From: E44-bin88 sp034419075
GTDB taxonomy: Bacteria > Chloroflexota > Dehalococcoidia > Dehalococcoidales > BS750m-G39
DNA: 64,000 nucleotides
Direction of reading: 5' to 3'
Assembly: GCA_034419075.1 (NCBI GenBank)
Contig: DAOULR010000009.1
Span: 62,001-126,000, forward strand
How positions within the stretch are numbered: position 1 is the first letter of the stretch; each line of letters opens with the position of its first letter. This document shows positions 43,404 through 51,574 of this stretch, in pieces. Under the pieces are notes generated by a model. It ran no database searches and was not told the origin of the DNA. It saw nothing but the letters and a program-made list of their open reading frames with translations. Made by a program: the position numbers and the translations under genes.

Positions 43404-43877
43404 ATGGAGCATATCTGGGCACCGTGGCGGATAAGGTATATCGAGCAGGGCGAGGTGAAGGGCTGCATCCTCTGTGACAAGCCCAAGGAGAATAAGGATG
43501 CCGAGAACTATATCCTCTACCGAGGCAAAAAGAACTTCGTTATCCTCAACAGCTACCCCTATAACCCGGGCCACCTGATGGTCGCCCCCTACCGCCACCT
43601 GGATAGCCTAGAGAAGCTGACTGACGAAGAACTCCACGAGCACTACGAAATGGTGCGGAAGAGCCTGGCCGTCCTGAGAGGGGTCTTTAAGCCCGGGGGT
43701 TTTAATATCGGCACGAACCTGGGAAGGGTGGCGGGGGCAGGCATCGATGACCATATCCATACCCATGTCGTGCCGCGGTGGGGTGGGGACACCAACTTTA
43801 TGCCGGTGATGGCTGACGTGAGGGTGCTACCCGAGGCGCTGGCCGATAGCTACCAAAAACTGAAGGGCAAATTCTAG
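43404..43877 (+). CDS. HIT-domain nucleotide hydrolase/phosphorylase
   Basis: A 157-residue histidine-triad protein starting IWAPWRIRYI, as in the Ap4A-phosphorylase/FHIT-like bacterial group. The triad is HIHTHVV near residues 116-122; NSYPYNPGHLMVAPYRH is the preceding conserved stretch; CILCD near the N-terminus may bind zinc. Expected to act on dinucleoside polyphosphates or other nucleotidyl compounds. GGAGGGTGAA precedes the ATG. The stop overlaps the convergent zinc-ribbon gene by 4 bp. Confidence 0.93.
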   Translation: MEHIWAPWRIRYIEQGEVKGCILCDKPKENKDAENYILYRGKKNFVILNSYPYNPGHLMVAPYRHLDSLEKLTDEELHEHYEMVRKSLAVLRGVFKPGGFNIGTNLGRVAGAGIDDHIHTHVVPRWGGDTNFMPVMADVRVLPEALADSYQKLKGKF

Positions 43878-44110
43878 TCCTGCGGCTTCCTGAACTTGGC
43901 TTTAAGCTCCTCTGCCTGTCGCCTCTGTTCTTCCTGCGCCTGCAACTGCTCCTCGGTGAGGGTTTCCCAGCCCTTGACCTCGTTGTTGACGATGGTGATG
44001 GTGAAGAGCTCCCGGCATTTCCAGCAGCGGTAGGGGCCTACGTAATCAGGCTTGAGCAGTGACTGGCTGCCCTCGGTACCACACTTGGGACATTCTATTT
44101 TTATCATCAT
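43874..44110 (-). CDS. Small zinc-ribbon protein
   Basis: A 78-residue protein: CPKCGTEG and RCWKCRELF form a four-cysteine zinc ribbon, followed by a short beta segment and a charged, glutamine-rich helix (TEEQLQAQEEQRRQAEELK). Function unknown; such proteins occur widely. tRNA-Glu lies 22 bp upstream on the same strand, so the two may share a transcript. Confidence 0.75.
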   Translation of the reverse strand: MMIKIECPKCGTEGSQSLLKPDYVGPYRCWKCRELFTITIVNNEVKGWETLTEEQLQAQEEQRRQAEELKAKFRKPQD

Positions 44111-44132
44111 GGCGACACCTCGGACGACTGTT

Positions 44133-44208
44133 TGGTGCCCCCAAGCGAATTCGAATCGCTGTTTACGGCTTGAAAGGCCGCCGTCCTAGGCCTCTAGACG
44201 ATGGGGGC
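44133..44208 (-). tRNA. tRNA-Glu (anticodon TTC)
   Basis: Minus strand: acceptor GCCCCCA pairs with TGGGGGC; anticodon stem GCGGC/GCCGT around loop CTTTCAA (anticodon TTC); T arm AGCGATTCGAATTCGCT; discriminator A followed by encoded CCA, unlike the tRNA-Pro in this window. Confidence 0.95.
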
Positions 44209-44218
44209 ACGTCCCTAA

Positions 44219-44248
44219 AGTATAGCAGAGACGGCCTCGTGTCAACAA
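44219..44248 (-). promoter_or_regulatory. tRNA-Glu promoter
   Basis: Minus strand TATACT (44219-44224), with TTGTTGACA upstream: TTGTTG at 18 nt (44243-44248) or TTGACA at 15 nt spacing. Confidence 0.5.
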
Positions 44249-44309
44249 CAGTCTATTATTGGTCGGTTTTGGGCTTCGGGTGGCCCGTTAATGTGCTAAA
44301 ATACCCCTA

Positions 44310-44873
44310 ATGGCTAAAGCAAACTGGTTTAGGCGCAACCTTATCCCTATCTTGACGGTGCTGCTGGCGGTAGCTATTACCGTTGTCCTCTTCATTTTTC
44401 GGGACAAGATAGCTGAGTTCGGTGATTACGGCTATCTGGGCGCCTTTCTGGTTGGCCTTATCAGCTGCGCTACTATCATCTTACCCGTGCCCGGCATCGT
44501 GGTGCTCTTTGCCCTTGGCGCCGACCCTAATCTGAACCCGGTTTTGGTGGGACTGGCTGGGGCTACCGGCGGAGTTATCGGTGAGATGACCGGCTTTATG
44601 GCCGGCTACGGCGGACGCAGGATGATAGAGAAAAAGGGTCGGCTCTATACCATGGTGGAGAACTGGATGAAGCGGTGGGGGGGATGGGCCATCTTTGCTT
44701 TCGCCGCCGCCCCTTTACCCCTTTTTGATATAGCTGGCGTGGTGGCTGGTGCCATCGGCTACCCGCTATGGAAGTTTTTGTTGATTGCCTGGCCGGGTAA
44801 GAGCCTGAAATACGTCCTTCTGGTCCTGGCCGGCGCTTGGGGGTGGGGGACGATGCTGGGCTGGTTTGATTAG
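44310..44873 (+). CDS. VTT/SNARE-associated (DedA-like) membrane protein
   Basis: A 187-residue inner-membrane protein with about five hydrophobic segments. GATGGVIGEMTGFMAGYGGRRMIEKKG is the re-entrant and loop region characteristic of VTT-domain proteins, and APLPLFDIAGVVAGA the second. DedA/VTT proteins are implicated in lipid flipping and membrane homeostasis. TAAAAT (44297-44302) with an extended TGC lies 7 nt before the ATG and there is no Shine-Dalgarno, so the mRNA is probably leaderless. Confidence 0.85.
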   Translation: MAKANWFRRNLIPILTVLLAVAITVVLFIFRDKIAEFGDYGYLGAFLVGLISCATIILPVPGIVVLFALGADPNLNPVLVGLAGATGGVIGEMTGFMAGYGGRRMIEKKGRLYTMVENWMKRWGGWAIFAFAAAPLPLFDIAGVVAGAIGYPLWKFLLIAWPGKSLKYVLLVLAGAWGWGTMLGWFD

Positions 44874-46123
44874 CGCCGCCTGATTTTGAGCAGCAGCAGT
44901 GAGCCGACGATAAAATAGATAAAGCAGGCCAGGAACATTAACGAGTAGCCCAGGTTGGGGCTTTGGCTGTTACCGAAGTCAATCAGCGGCCCGATAAGGC
45001 GCGCCAGCGCCGCGCCACCGGCGGTGGCCAGGTTGGTCAGACCCAGATACCTCGCCTCTTCGCCCTTGGGCACTAAATCGATAGCCAGCGCCCAGTTGCT
45101 GCTCATAAAAGCGCCGAAGGCGATGCCCACCAGCCCGCCGCAGAGCATTATAAACGTCATGTTTTGCCCGCTTAAGTAAATGAGCAGAATAGCCAGCGCA
45201 CCGAGCAGACCCGCGGTGAGGGCAATGGGACGGCGCCCCACCTTATCCGAGAGCCGACCCGCAGGATAGGCAACGACGAGCATGCCGACTATAGCCACTA
45301 TGGAAAAGCGGGCGGTGGCGGCGGCGGGGTCGGGGGCGCCGACGACATCCATAATGAAATAGAGAGCGAAGGTCTGGAGGGTGGTGAAGGCCATCATGAT
45401 AAAGAGGCGGGAGAAGATGAACCAGATGAAGTCGCGGTGTGCCCTGAGCTTAATCTTGAAGCTCTTATAGATGGTGAGCAGGAGGGGGAGCTGGGCTGCC
45501 TTGCCCGGGCGTTCCCGGACGGTGAGGATGGTGAAGACCATCGCCGCCAGCAGGACGGCCCCCAGTATGGCCAGGGCCAGCCAGAGCCAGCTGCTACCCT
45601 CGCCCACGGAGTAGTTGTCCATAAAGATGGCAATGGGGTAGAGCAGGGCGACCCCGCCGGCTATCTCCAGGAAACCCTTGACCCCCGAGGCCAGCCCCCG
45701 CTTGCCCTGGGGCACCAGGTCGGGGATGAAGGCTAAATAAGGTCCTTGGGTGGTGTTGGAAGCAATCTGGAGCAGACAGTAAACAACGAAGATGGCCAGG
45801 AAACTGCCCGCCCCTCCGATTCCGGCCAGGAAGAGCATGGCCACCAGCGTGCCCACCAGGATGAAGGGACGGCGACGCCCCCAGGTAAAACCGGAACGGT
45901 CGCTGATGGCGCCGGCGATGGGCTGGACGATTATGGCCAGCATCAGGCCGCTAAAGGTAAGAATCCCCAGGTAGGTGCTCTTTTCCGATGCCGACACCAG
46001 GTCTAGGAGCCGTGTGGGCAGGATAATAGTATGCAGGCCACCCCAGAGGGCAGCCAGGGCAAAACCGAAGATGGTAATCTTGAGGTAGTCGCTGCGGCGA
46101 AAGGTGCTTTTATTAGTCGCCAT
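44870..46123 (-). CDS. MFS transporter (sugar/drug porter type)
   Basis: A 417-residue, 12-helix major facilitator. I start at MATNKSTFRRSDYLK (46123); the frame runs 62 codons further 5' but that part is repeat copy E-type sequence and non-membrane. DRSGFTWGRRRPF between helices 2 and 3 and GRLSDKVGRRP between 8 and 9 are MFS loop motifs, of the GPH/sucrose-transporter-like type. Substrate unknown. Its stop overlaps the convergent VTT gene by 4 bp. Confidence 0.87.
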   Translation of the reverse strand: MATNKSTFRRSDYLKITIFGFALAALWGGLHTIILPTRLLDLVSASEKSTYLGILTFSGLMLAIIVQPIAGAISDRSGFTWGRRRPFILVGTLVAMLFLAGIGGAGSFLAIFVVYCLLQIASNTTQGPYLAFIPDLVPQGKRGLASGVKGFLEIAGGVALLYPIAIFMDNYSVGEGSSWLWLALAILGAVLLAAMVFTILTVRERPGKAAQLPLLLTIYKSFKIKLRAHRDFIWFIFSRLFIMMAFTTLQTFALYFIMDVVGAPDPAAATARFSIVAIVGMLVVAYPAGRLSDKVGRRPIALTAGLLGALAILLIYLSGQNMTFIMLCGGLVGIAFGAFMSSNWALAIDLVPKGEEARYLGLTNLATAGGAALARLIGPLIDFGNSQSPNLGYSLMFLACFIYFIVGSLLLLKIRRR

Positions 46124-46228
46124 CTTTCTGGTTAAGCTTAACACGAGCCAGCTAAAGAGGCAATGGTTTTTGGGGCTAGATTTTTCATCTATAGACTTCT
46201 CTCCCCCTGCCCCACCTTGTTGGGGGAT

Positions 46229-46432
46229 TCTCCACCCCACCCCGATTTTATCTATTCCCGCCCACCGCCCTTTTAAGGTAAAGAGGGGGCAGAGCCCCCT
46301 CTTAAACACCCCCGAAACGGGTCGGGTTCTTCCCCTTATAGTGGGGCGGTGAAGGGTGTACTCCCTAGGTTAAGGAGTTTACTCATTAGGGCGGGCTGGA
46401 TTGGGTCTGAAATACGTTCGCTAACAAGGGGG
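46229..46432 (+). repeat. Dispersed intergenic repeat, copy D
   Basis: TTCTCCACCCCACCCCGATTT, left arm TTCCCGCCCACCGCCC, hairpin AAGAGGGGGCAGAGCCCCCTCTT, and right end ACGTTCGCTAACAAGG. It is more diverged than the other copies. It lies between the divergent MFS gene and hppA and makes up most of that 400 bp gap. CCACCTTGTT just before it (46213) resembles an inverted end fragment. Confidence 0.7.
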
Positions 46433-46464
46433 ATAGGGTAGTGCCTTAAAAGCCCCCAGAGCCT

Positions 46465-46493
46465 TTGTCCTCGGCAAATGGCTGTGGTATAAT
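46465..46493 (+). promoter_or_regulatory. hppA promoter
   Basis: TTGTCC (46465-46470), 17 nt spacer, TATAAT (46488-46493) with extended TGG; AAAAGGAGG before the ATG at 46524. Confidence 0.6.
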
Positions 46494-46523
46494 CCTGACG
46501 AATATTTCCCAAAAGGAGGCGAT

Positions 46524-48662
46524 ATGCCAGCTATTTTTTGGGTTGTGCCCGCAGCGGGAATCATAACCATAATCTTCGCCATATTCTTGGCCCGAAACGT
46601 GCTCAAGCGTTCCATGGGCACACCCAAGATGAAAGAAATCGGGGACATTATCTTTCAGGCTGCCTGGGCTTTCTTGAAGCGCCAGTACAGCACCATCGCC
46701 ATGTACTCAGTGGCGATTGCCATTATTATCGGGGTCCTGGTGGGGGTGCTGGGGGGAACCGAGGTGGAGGGTTTGAGCGCCCTTGATATCGGCTGGCGCA
46801 CCGGCGTCGCCTTTCTGGTGGGTGCCCTGTGCTCGGGGGTGGCTGGTTTCATTGGCATGTACATCGCCGTTAAATCCAATGCGCGCTGTGCTGCCGCCGC
46901 CCAGAAGAGCCTCACCGAGGCGGTCAACGTGGCGCTGCGGGGCGGGGCTGTTTCCGGCTTCCTGATTACGGCCCTGAGCCTTATCGGCGTCACCGTTATC
47001 TTCTTCGCCTACGGCGGCGCCAGCAACCCGGAGATTGCGCCGCACCTTATCGTCGGCTTCGGTTTCGGCGCCAGTTTTGTCGCCCTCTTCGCCCAGCTCG
47101 GCGGGGGTATCTACACTAAAGCTGCTGACGTGGGTGCCGACCTGGTGGGCAAGGTCGAGACGGGTATCCCTGAGGACGACCCCCGCAACCCCGCCGTCAT
47201 TGCCGACCTGGTGGGCGATAACGTCGGCGACTGCGCCGGTCGTGGCGCCGACCTCTTCGAGTCCACGGCGGCGGAGAACATCGGTGCCATGATATTGGGT
47301 ATCGCCGCCTATCTGGCTACCGAGAACATCGCCTGGATTCTCTTCCCCCTGTGCGTGCGCGGTTTCGGCATGCTGGCCAGTATGATTGGTATTTTCTTCG
47401 TGCGGGCCAAGGAGAAAGAGAACGCCATGAACGCGCTTAACCGCGGCTATTTCGTGGCTATCGGCCTTTCCATAGTCGGGCTGGCGGCCGCCGTGCACTT
47501 TATGCTGGGCAACTGGTGGCTCTTCGGCGCTGGCATCATCGGCATCGCCGCCAGCGTGGTCATCGTCTTCGTCACCCAGTATTACACTGAGTCGCGTTTC
47601 AGCCCGGTGCGCAATATCGCCGAGGCCTCCAAGACGGGGCCGGCCACCAACATTATCATGGGCACGGCGGTGGGTTTCGAGACGACGCTGCCCACCGCAT
47701 TAGTTATCGGCATCTCGCTCCTGCTCGCCTTCTGGATGGGGGATATGAGCGGGGTGCACGGCGCCGGTGCCTTTGGCACGGCGGTGGCGACGATGGGTAT
47801 GCTCATGACCTGCCCCTACGTTTTGTCCATGGATACCTTCGGGCCCATCACCGATAACGCCAACGGTATCAACGAGATGGCGGGGGCGGGGCCGGCGGTG
47901 CGCAAGGTGACCGACCGACTCGACGCCGTGGGCAACACCACCAAAGCCCTGACCAAGGGCTACGCCATGGTCTCAGCGGGCCTGGCCGCCTTCCTCCTCT
48001 TCCAGGCTTTCCTGGACAGGGTCTCTTTCCTCAAGTTCGGCGAGGTGGGTATGTACAGCGTCGTCAACATCGCCCGCATCGAGGTCTTCGTGGGCGCCCT
48101 GCTGGCGGTGATGATAGTCTTTCTCTTCAGCTCCTGGGCCATCAAGGCGGTGGGGCGGACGGCCTCCAAGATTATTGAGGAAGTACGCCGCCAGTTCCGC
48201 GCTGACCCCGGTATTCTCAAAGGGACTTCTAAGCCCGATTACGCCCGCGCCGTGGACATCACCACCCGAGCCGGCTTGAGGGAAATGATTGCCCCCGGAC
48301 TACTGCCCGTGCTGGGGCCAGTGGTTATCGGTGTTATCTTCCGCTTTATCCCCGGTTATGACAGCGCCATGGTCGTGGCCGCCCTGCTCATGGTGGGCAC
48401 TATCGGCGGCATTATGATGGCCTCCTACATGAACAACGGCGGCGGCGCCTGGGACAACGCCAAGAAGATGATTGAGGACGGGCAGCTCAAGGACGCCGAC
48501 GGCAAGGTAATCGGCAAGGGCTCGCCTACCCACGCCGCGGCTGTGGTCGGCGACACCGTGGGCGACCCGCTTAAAGACACGGCGGGGCCTTCGCTGCACG
48601 TTCTGGTCAAGCTGCTGGCCACCGTCACCCTGGTGATGTGCCCGCTCTTTATCGTCGTATAA
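46524..48662 (+). CDS. hppA: Membrane H+-pumping pyrophosphatase, K+-independent type
   Basis: Hydrolyses PPi and pumps protons across the membrane. The 712-residue protein has many membrane helices (family: 16). The PPi-binding loop is KAADVGADLVGKVETGIPEDD and the second acidic cluster is NVGDCAGRGADLFE. The K+-dependence site reads GNTTKALTKG: Lys where K+-dependent enzymes have Ala, plus Thr three residues later, which marks the K+-independent class. A strong promoter, AGGAGG and a terminator suggest a highly expressed single-gene unit. Confidence 0.96.
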   Translation: MPAIFWVVPAAGIITIIFAIFLARNVLKRSMGTPKMKEIGDIIFQAAWAFLKRQYSTIAMYSVAIAIIIGVLVGVLGGTEVEGLSALDIGWRTGVAFLVGALCSGVAGFIGMYIAVKSNARCAAAAQKSLTEAVNVALRGGAVSGFLITALSLIGVTVIFFAYGGASNPEIAPHLIVGFGFGASFVALFAQLGGGIYTKAADVGADLVGKVETGIPEDDPRNPAVIADLVGDNVGDCAGRGADLFESTAAENIGAMILGIAAYLATENIAWILFPLCVRGFGMLASMIGIFFVRAKEKENAMNALNRGYFVAIGLSIVGLAAAVHFMLGNWWLFGAGIIGIAASVVIVFVTQYYTESRFSPVRNIAEASKTGPATNIIMGTAVGFETTLPTALVIGISLLLAFWMGDMSGVHGAGAFGTAVATMGMLMTCPYVLSMDTFGPITDNANGINEMAGAGPAVRKVTDRLDAVGNTTKALTKGYAMVSAGLAAFLLFQAFLDRVSFLKFGEVGMYSVVNIARIEVFVGALLAVMIVFLFSSWAIKAVGRTASKIIEEVRRQFRADPGILKGTSKPDYARAVDITTRAGLREMIAPGLLPVLGPVVIGVIFRFIPGYDSAMVVAALLMVGTIGGIMMASYMNNGGGAWDNAKKMIEDGQLKDADGKVIGKGSPTHAAAVVGDTVGDPLKDTAGPSLHVLVKLLATVTLVMCPLFIVV

Positions 48663-48676
48663 CTTAGAATAAAAAG

Positions 48677-48716
48677 AATCCCCCCTTCTCTCTTCGGGGA
48701 GGGGGGATTTTGTTTT
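48677..48716 (+). terminator. hppA terminator
   Basis: AATCCCCCC (48677-48685) pairs with GGGGGGATT (48701-48709), followed by TTGTTTTT. Confidence 0.85.
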
Positions 48717-48901
48717 TGGGGTTTGAATCCTTAAGAAACAAGTTTGAGGCTAGGACATTTCATTCGGTACCTCATCTTCATCTTCTTCCCCTAGCACTAT
48801 ATTGAAATCGGCAATATACTTAAATATACTGCACTCGAGAAAGGCAGCAAGTAGTCGGTTTAACAAGCGACCTATGATAAAATAGATAGTTGGAGAAAAA
48901 C

Positions 48902-49393
48902 GTGGCAAAAGATAGTGGATCGAAAAGCGTTCGTCCGTCATGGGATGACTACTTTTTAGAACTGGCAGACGCAGCTTCTAGAAGAGCCACCTGCGACCGT
49001 GGAAAGAGTGGTTGTGTGATTGTCCGAGATAAACAGGTGTTGGCGACAGGATATGTTGGATCTCCCGCCGGGCTACCTCATTGCGATGATGTAGGACATT
49101 TGATGAAGAAAGAGATTCAAGAAAACGGTGAAATAAGCGAGCACTGTTTACGGACAGTGCACGCTGAACAGAACGCTATCTGCCAGGCTGCCAAAAGAGG
49201 GATTTCCATTGAAGGTGCCACTGTCTATACGAGAATGACCCCCTGCCGGACTTGTGCCATGCTGCTGATCAACTGTGGGATTCAAAAAGTAGTTTGTGAA
49301 CGTAAATATCAGCTTTCTGAAGAAAGTGAACAACTATTCGCAGAAGCCGGTGTTGAGTTAGTATACAAATATGGTGGGCGACAAGAGTATTAA
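48902..49393 (+). CDS. Deoxycytidylate deaminase-family protein
   Basis: Cytidine/deoxycytidylate deaminase fold, 163 residues. VHAEQNAI gives the zinc His and catalytic Glu; TPCRTCAMLL gives the two zinc cysteines; SWDDYFLELA at the start is typical of dCMP deaminases, making dUMP for thymidylate synthesis. ComEB-type competence proteins share this fold. The GTG at 48902 is preferred over the TTG at 48890 because GGAG lies 6 nt upstream of it. The gene is visibly more AT-rich than its neighbours, which suggests recent acquisition. Confidence 0.9.
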   Translation: MAKDSGSKSVRPSWDDYFLELADAASRRATCDRGKSGCVIVRDKQVLATGYVGSPAGLPHCDDVGHLMKKEIQENGEISEHCLRTVHAEQNAICQAAKRGISIEGATVYTRMTPCRTCAMLLINCGIQKVVCERKYQLSEESEQLFAEAGVELVYKYGGRQEY

Positions 49394-49429
49394 TTTAGAC
49401 TCCCTTACTTCCCTCTATTCGGGGTGGGG

Positions 49430-50440
49430 TCAAGGATAAATCGCCAAAGCCTCTATCCCCGTCGTCTCGGGCAGCCCCAGCATAAGGTTCATGTTCTGGA
49501 TGGCCGCCCCCGCCGCCCCCTTCATCAGGTTATCGATGCAGCTAACGACCACCAAGCGGTTCGCCCTGGGGTCAATGACGGGATAGACCAGGCAGTTGTT
49601 GTTGCCCCAGGTGTGCTTGGTGTGGGGCGGGGCGTCGGTCACCCTGACGAAAGGCTCGCTCTTATAAAAGTCCTTATATAATTTCTTGACCTCTTTCTCC
49701 GATATCTTCTTGGTCAGTGGGGCGTAGCAGGTGCTCAAAATACCCCGTGTCATGGGCACTAGGTGGGGGACGAAGGTTATCGAGAATGACTGCGGGTTAA
49801 CCAGCGCCAGCTCTTGGGCGATCTCGGGCATGTGGCGGTGCCCCTCTAAGGCGTAGGCGCTGGTGTCTTCGTTGACCTCCGAATAATGGGTGTCCAGACT
49901 CAGACTGCGCCCGGAGCCGGAGATGCCCGACTTGCTGTCGATAACAATGTCCGCCCCGATGAGCTTGGCCTTGACCGCCGGTGCTAAAGCCAGTATGGCG
50001 CTAGTGGGATAACAGCCGGGGTTAGCCACCAGCTTGGTCTTAGCGATTGCGGCGCGGTGCAGCTCGGGCAGCCCGTAGACGGCCTCTTTGAGCAGTTGGG
50101 GGGCGGGATGCGTAAAGCCGTACCAGCTCTGATATAGCGAGGCGTCTTTCAACCTAAAATCGGCGCTGATGTCGACCACCCTGACGCCCTTGTTTATCAA
50201 GGGGATGACCTCTTTGGCGCTGTCCTTGTGGGGCATGGCCGAGAAAGCCAGTTCGACATTGCCCAGCTCGGCTTCAATAGTCAAATCAATATCAGCCAGG
50301 TGAGGGAAGACATCGCCAAGCTTTTGCCCCGCCGTGCTCCGCCCCGTAACTGAGCTAAGCTCTACTTCGGGGTGCTGATAGAGCAGTCGGGCCAGCTCGA
50401 CACCCGTATATCCAGTCACGTTAATAATACCGACTTTCAT
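49430..50440 (-). CDS. argC: N-acetyl-gamma-glutamyl-phosphate reductase
   Basis: Third step of arginine synthesis, NADPH-dependent. The 336-residue protein starts VGIINVTGYTGVELARLL, a Rossmann fold, and carries the catalytic Cys in NPGCYPTSAILALAP plus GISGSGR and HRHMPEI. LysY-type paralogues of the same family exist, but no other arginine or lysine gene lies nearby to decide. Its start overlaps the stop of the K+ channel gene by 4 bp. Confidence 0.94.
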   Translation of the reverse strand: MKVGIINVTGYTGVELARLLYQHPEVELSSVTGRSTAGQKLGDVFPHLADIDLTIEAELGNVELAFSAMPHKDSAKEVIPLINKGVRVVDISADFRLKDASLYQSWYGFTHPAPQLLKEAVYGLPELHRAAIAKTKLVANPGCYPTSAILALAPAVKAKLIGADIVIDSKSGISGSGRSLSLDTHYSEVNEDTSAYALEGHRHMPEIAQELALVNPQSFSITFVPHLVPMTRGILSTCYAPLTKKISEKEVKKLYKDFYKSEPFVRVTDAPPHTKHTWGNNNCLVYPVIDPRANRLVVVSCIDNLMKGAAGAAIQNMNLMLGLPETTGIEALAIYP

Positions 50441-51447
50441 TTTTTGCCTCTTTTCTTCCCGGTCAGGATTTTTTCCAGTGCCGCCATGCGCCGATTGGTG
50501 CCGATGACGATGAGCCTGTCCCCTTCCTCGATGATACCTTCGTCGGGAGGATTGGGGACAAGCGTGCCGTCCGCCCTTCTCAGGGCCAGAACAGTTATGC
50601 CGGCCTTGCTTTTGGCCTGAGCCATGGTCTGGCTGATGAGGGGGGAACCGCCGACGACATCCACCGTTTCCAGTTGCAACTCGCGGCCGCGGCCCGAGGT
50701 GACGGTATCGATAAAATCGACCACCGCCGGGCGTAGCGCCAGCATGGCCATGCGGCGGCCGCCGATAGCGTGGGGGGATATGATGCGGTCGGCGCCGGCC
50801 CGGTGCAGCTTGCTCTCGGCGCTGGGGCTGGAGGCGCGGGCTTCAATAAACAGGTCAGGACGGGCCTCGCGGGCGGAGAGGGTGATGAAGGTGTTATCGG
50901 TATCGCTGCCCACCGCCGAGACCAGTCCGTAGGCGCGCTTGATGCCGGCTTCCTTGAGTACATCGTCGTCGGTGGCGTCGCCTAATATAGCCAGGTAGCC
51001 CTCTTTTTCCGCCTTGGCCACGTGTTCCTCGTTATTGCTGATGATGACGAAGGGGGTGCCCTCTTCGCTGAAGGTCAGCGCTATCGCTTCCCCCACTCTC
51101 CCGTAGCCGCAGAGAATATAATGTTTCTTCAGTCTGGCAATCTTGTTCTTCATTCTTCGCCTCCCCAGGGTGATATCGAACTGTCCCTCTATCAGATAGC
51201 CCATGATAGTGGTCAGGATGTAGAGCGCGCCGCCGACGCCGCCGATGATGAGGAAGATGCTGAAGATACGCCCGGCATCGCTTAAAGGGAATACCTCTTT
51301 AAAGCCCACCGTGGTAATGGTGGTGACGGTCATGTAGAGGGCATCGAGGAACGTCCAGTGCTCGATGACCATGTAGCCGATGACGCCGATGGCCACGATG
51401 ATGACGAAGGCGTATATGGCGAATAGCAGTCTGCGCAGAGAACCCAT
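50437..51447 (-). CDS. RCK-domain potassium channel (TrkA/Kch type)
   Basis: A 336-residue channel: two membrane helices (about residues 6-28 and 62-88) flank a pore loop with TMTTITTVGFKEV, where the filter reads TVGFKE instead of the usual TVGYGD. An RCK/TrkA-N domain follows (HYILCGYGRVGEAIA), then a TrkA-C domain. It probably gates K+ flow in response to NAD(H) or other ligands. GGAGG lies 8 nt before the ATG. It is co-translated with argC. Confidence 0.9.
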   Translation of the reverse strand: MGSLRRLLFAIYAFVIIVAIGVIGYMVIEHWTFLDALYMTVTTITTVGFKEVFPLSDAGRIFSIFLIIGGVGGALYILTTIMGYLIEGQFDITLGRRRMKNKIARLKKHYILCGYGRVGEAIALTFSEEGTPFVIISNNEEHVAKAEKEGYLAILGDATDDDVLKEAGIKRAYGLVSAVGSDTDNTFITLSAREARPDLFIEARASSPSAESKLHRAGADRIISPHAIGGRRMAMLALRPAVVDFIDTVTSGRGRELQLETVDVVGGSPLISQTMAQAKSKAGITVLALRRADGTLVPNPPDEGIIEEGDRLIVIGTNRRMAALEKILTGKKRGKK

Positions 51448-51467
51448 CGTTTAGCCTCCGGTTGTTA

Positions 51468-51494
51468 AGGACATTGTAACATAAAATATGTCCT
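51468..51494 (-). promoter_or_regulatory. Inverted repeat over the K+ channel promoter
   Basis: AGGACAT (51468-51474) and ATGTCCT (51488-51494) form a 27 bp inverted repeat with a 13 nt centre that overlaps the minus-strand -10-like TACAAT (51473-51478). Possible operator; no regulator is known. Confidence 0.35.
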
Positions 51495-51522
51495 CCTGCC
51501 CTCGCCAAAAGGGCCGAAATTC

Positions 51523-51552
51523 TTGCTAATCATAGCTGATTTATGCTAAAAT
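51523..51552 (+). promoter_or_regulatory. Promoter of the citrate/homocitrate synthase-family gene
   Basis: TTGCTA (51523-51528), 18 nt spacer, TAAAAT (51547-51552); AAAGGAGG precedes the ATG at 51575. Confidence 0.5.
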
Positions 51553-51574
51553 TGTAGTTCCCAAAGGAGGAAAT

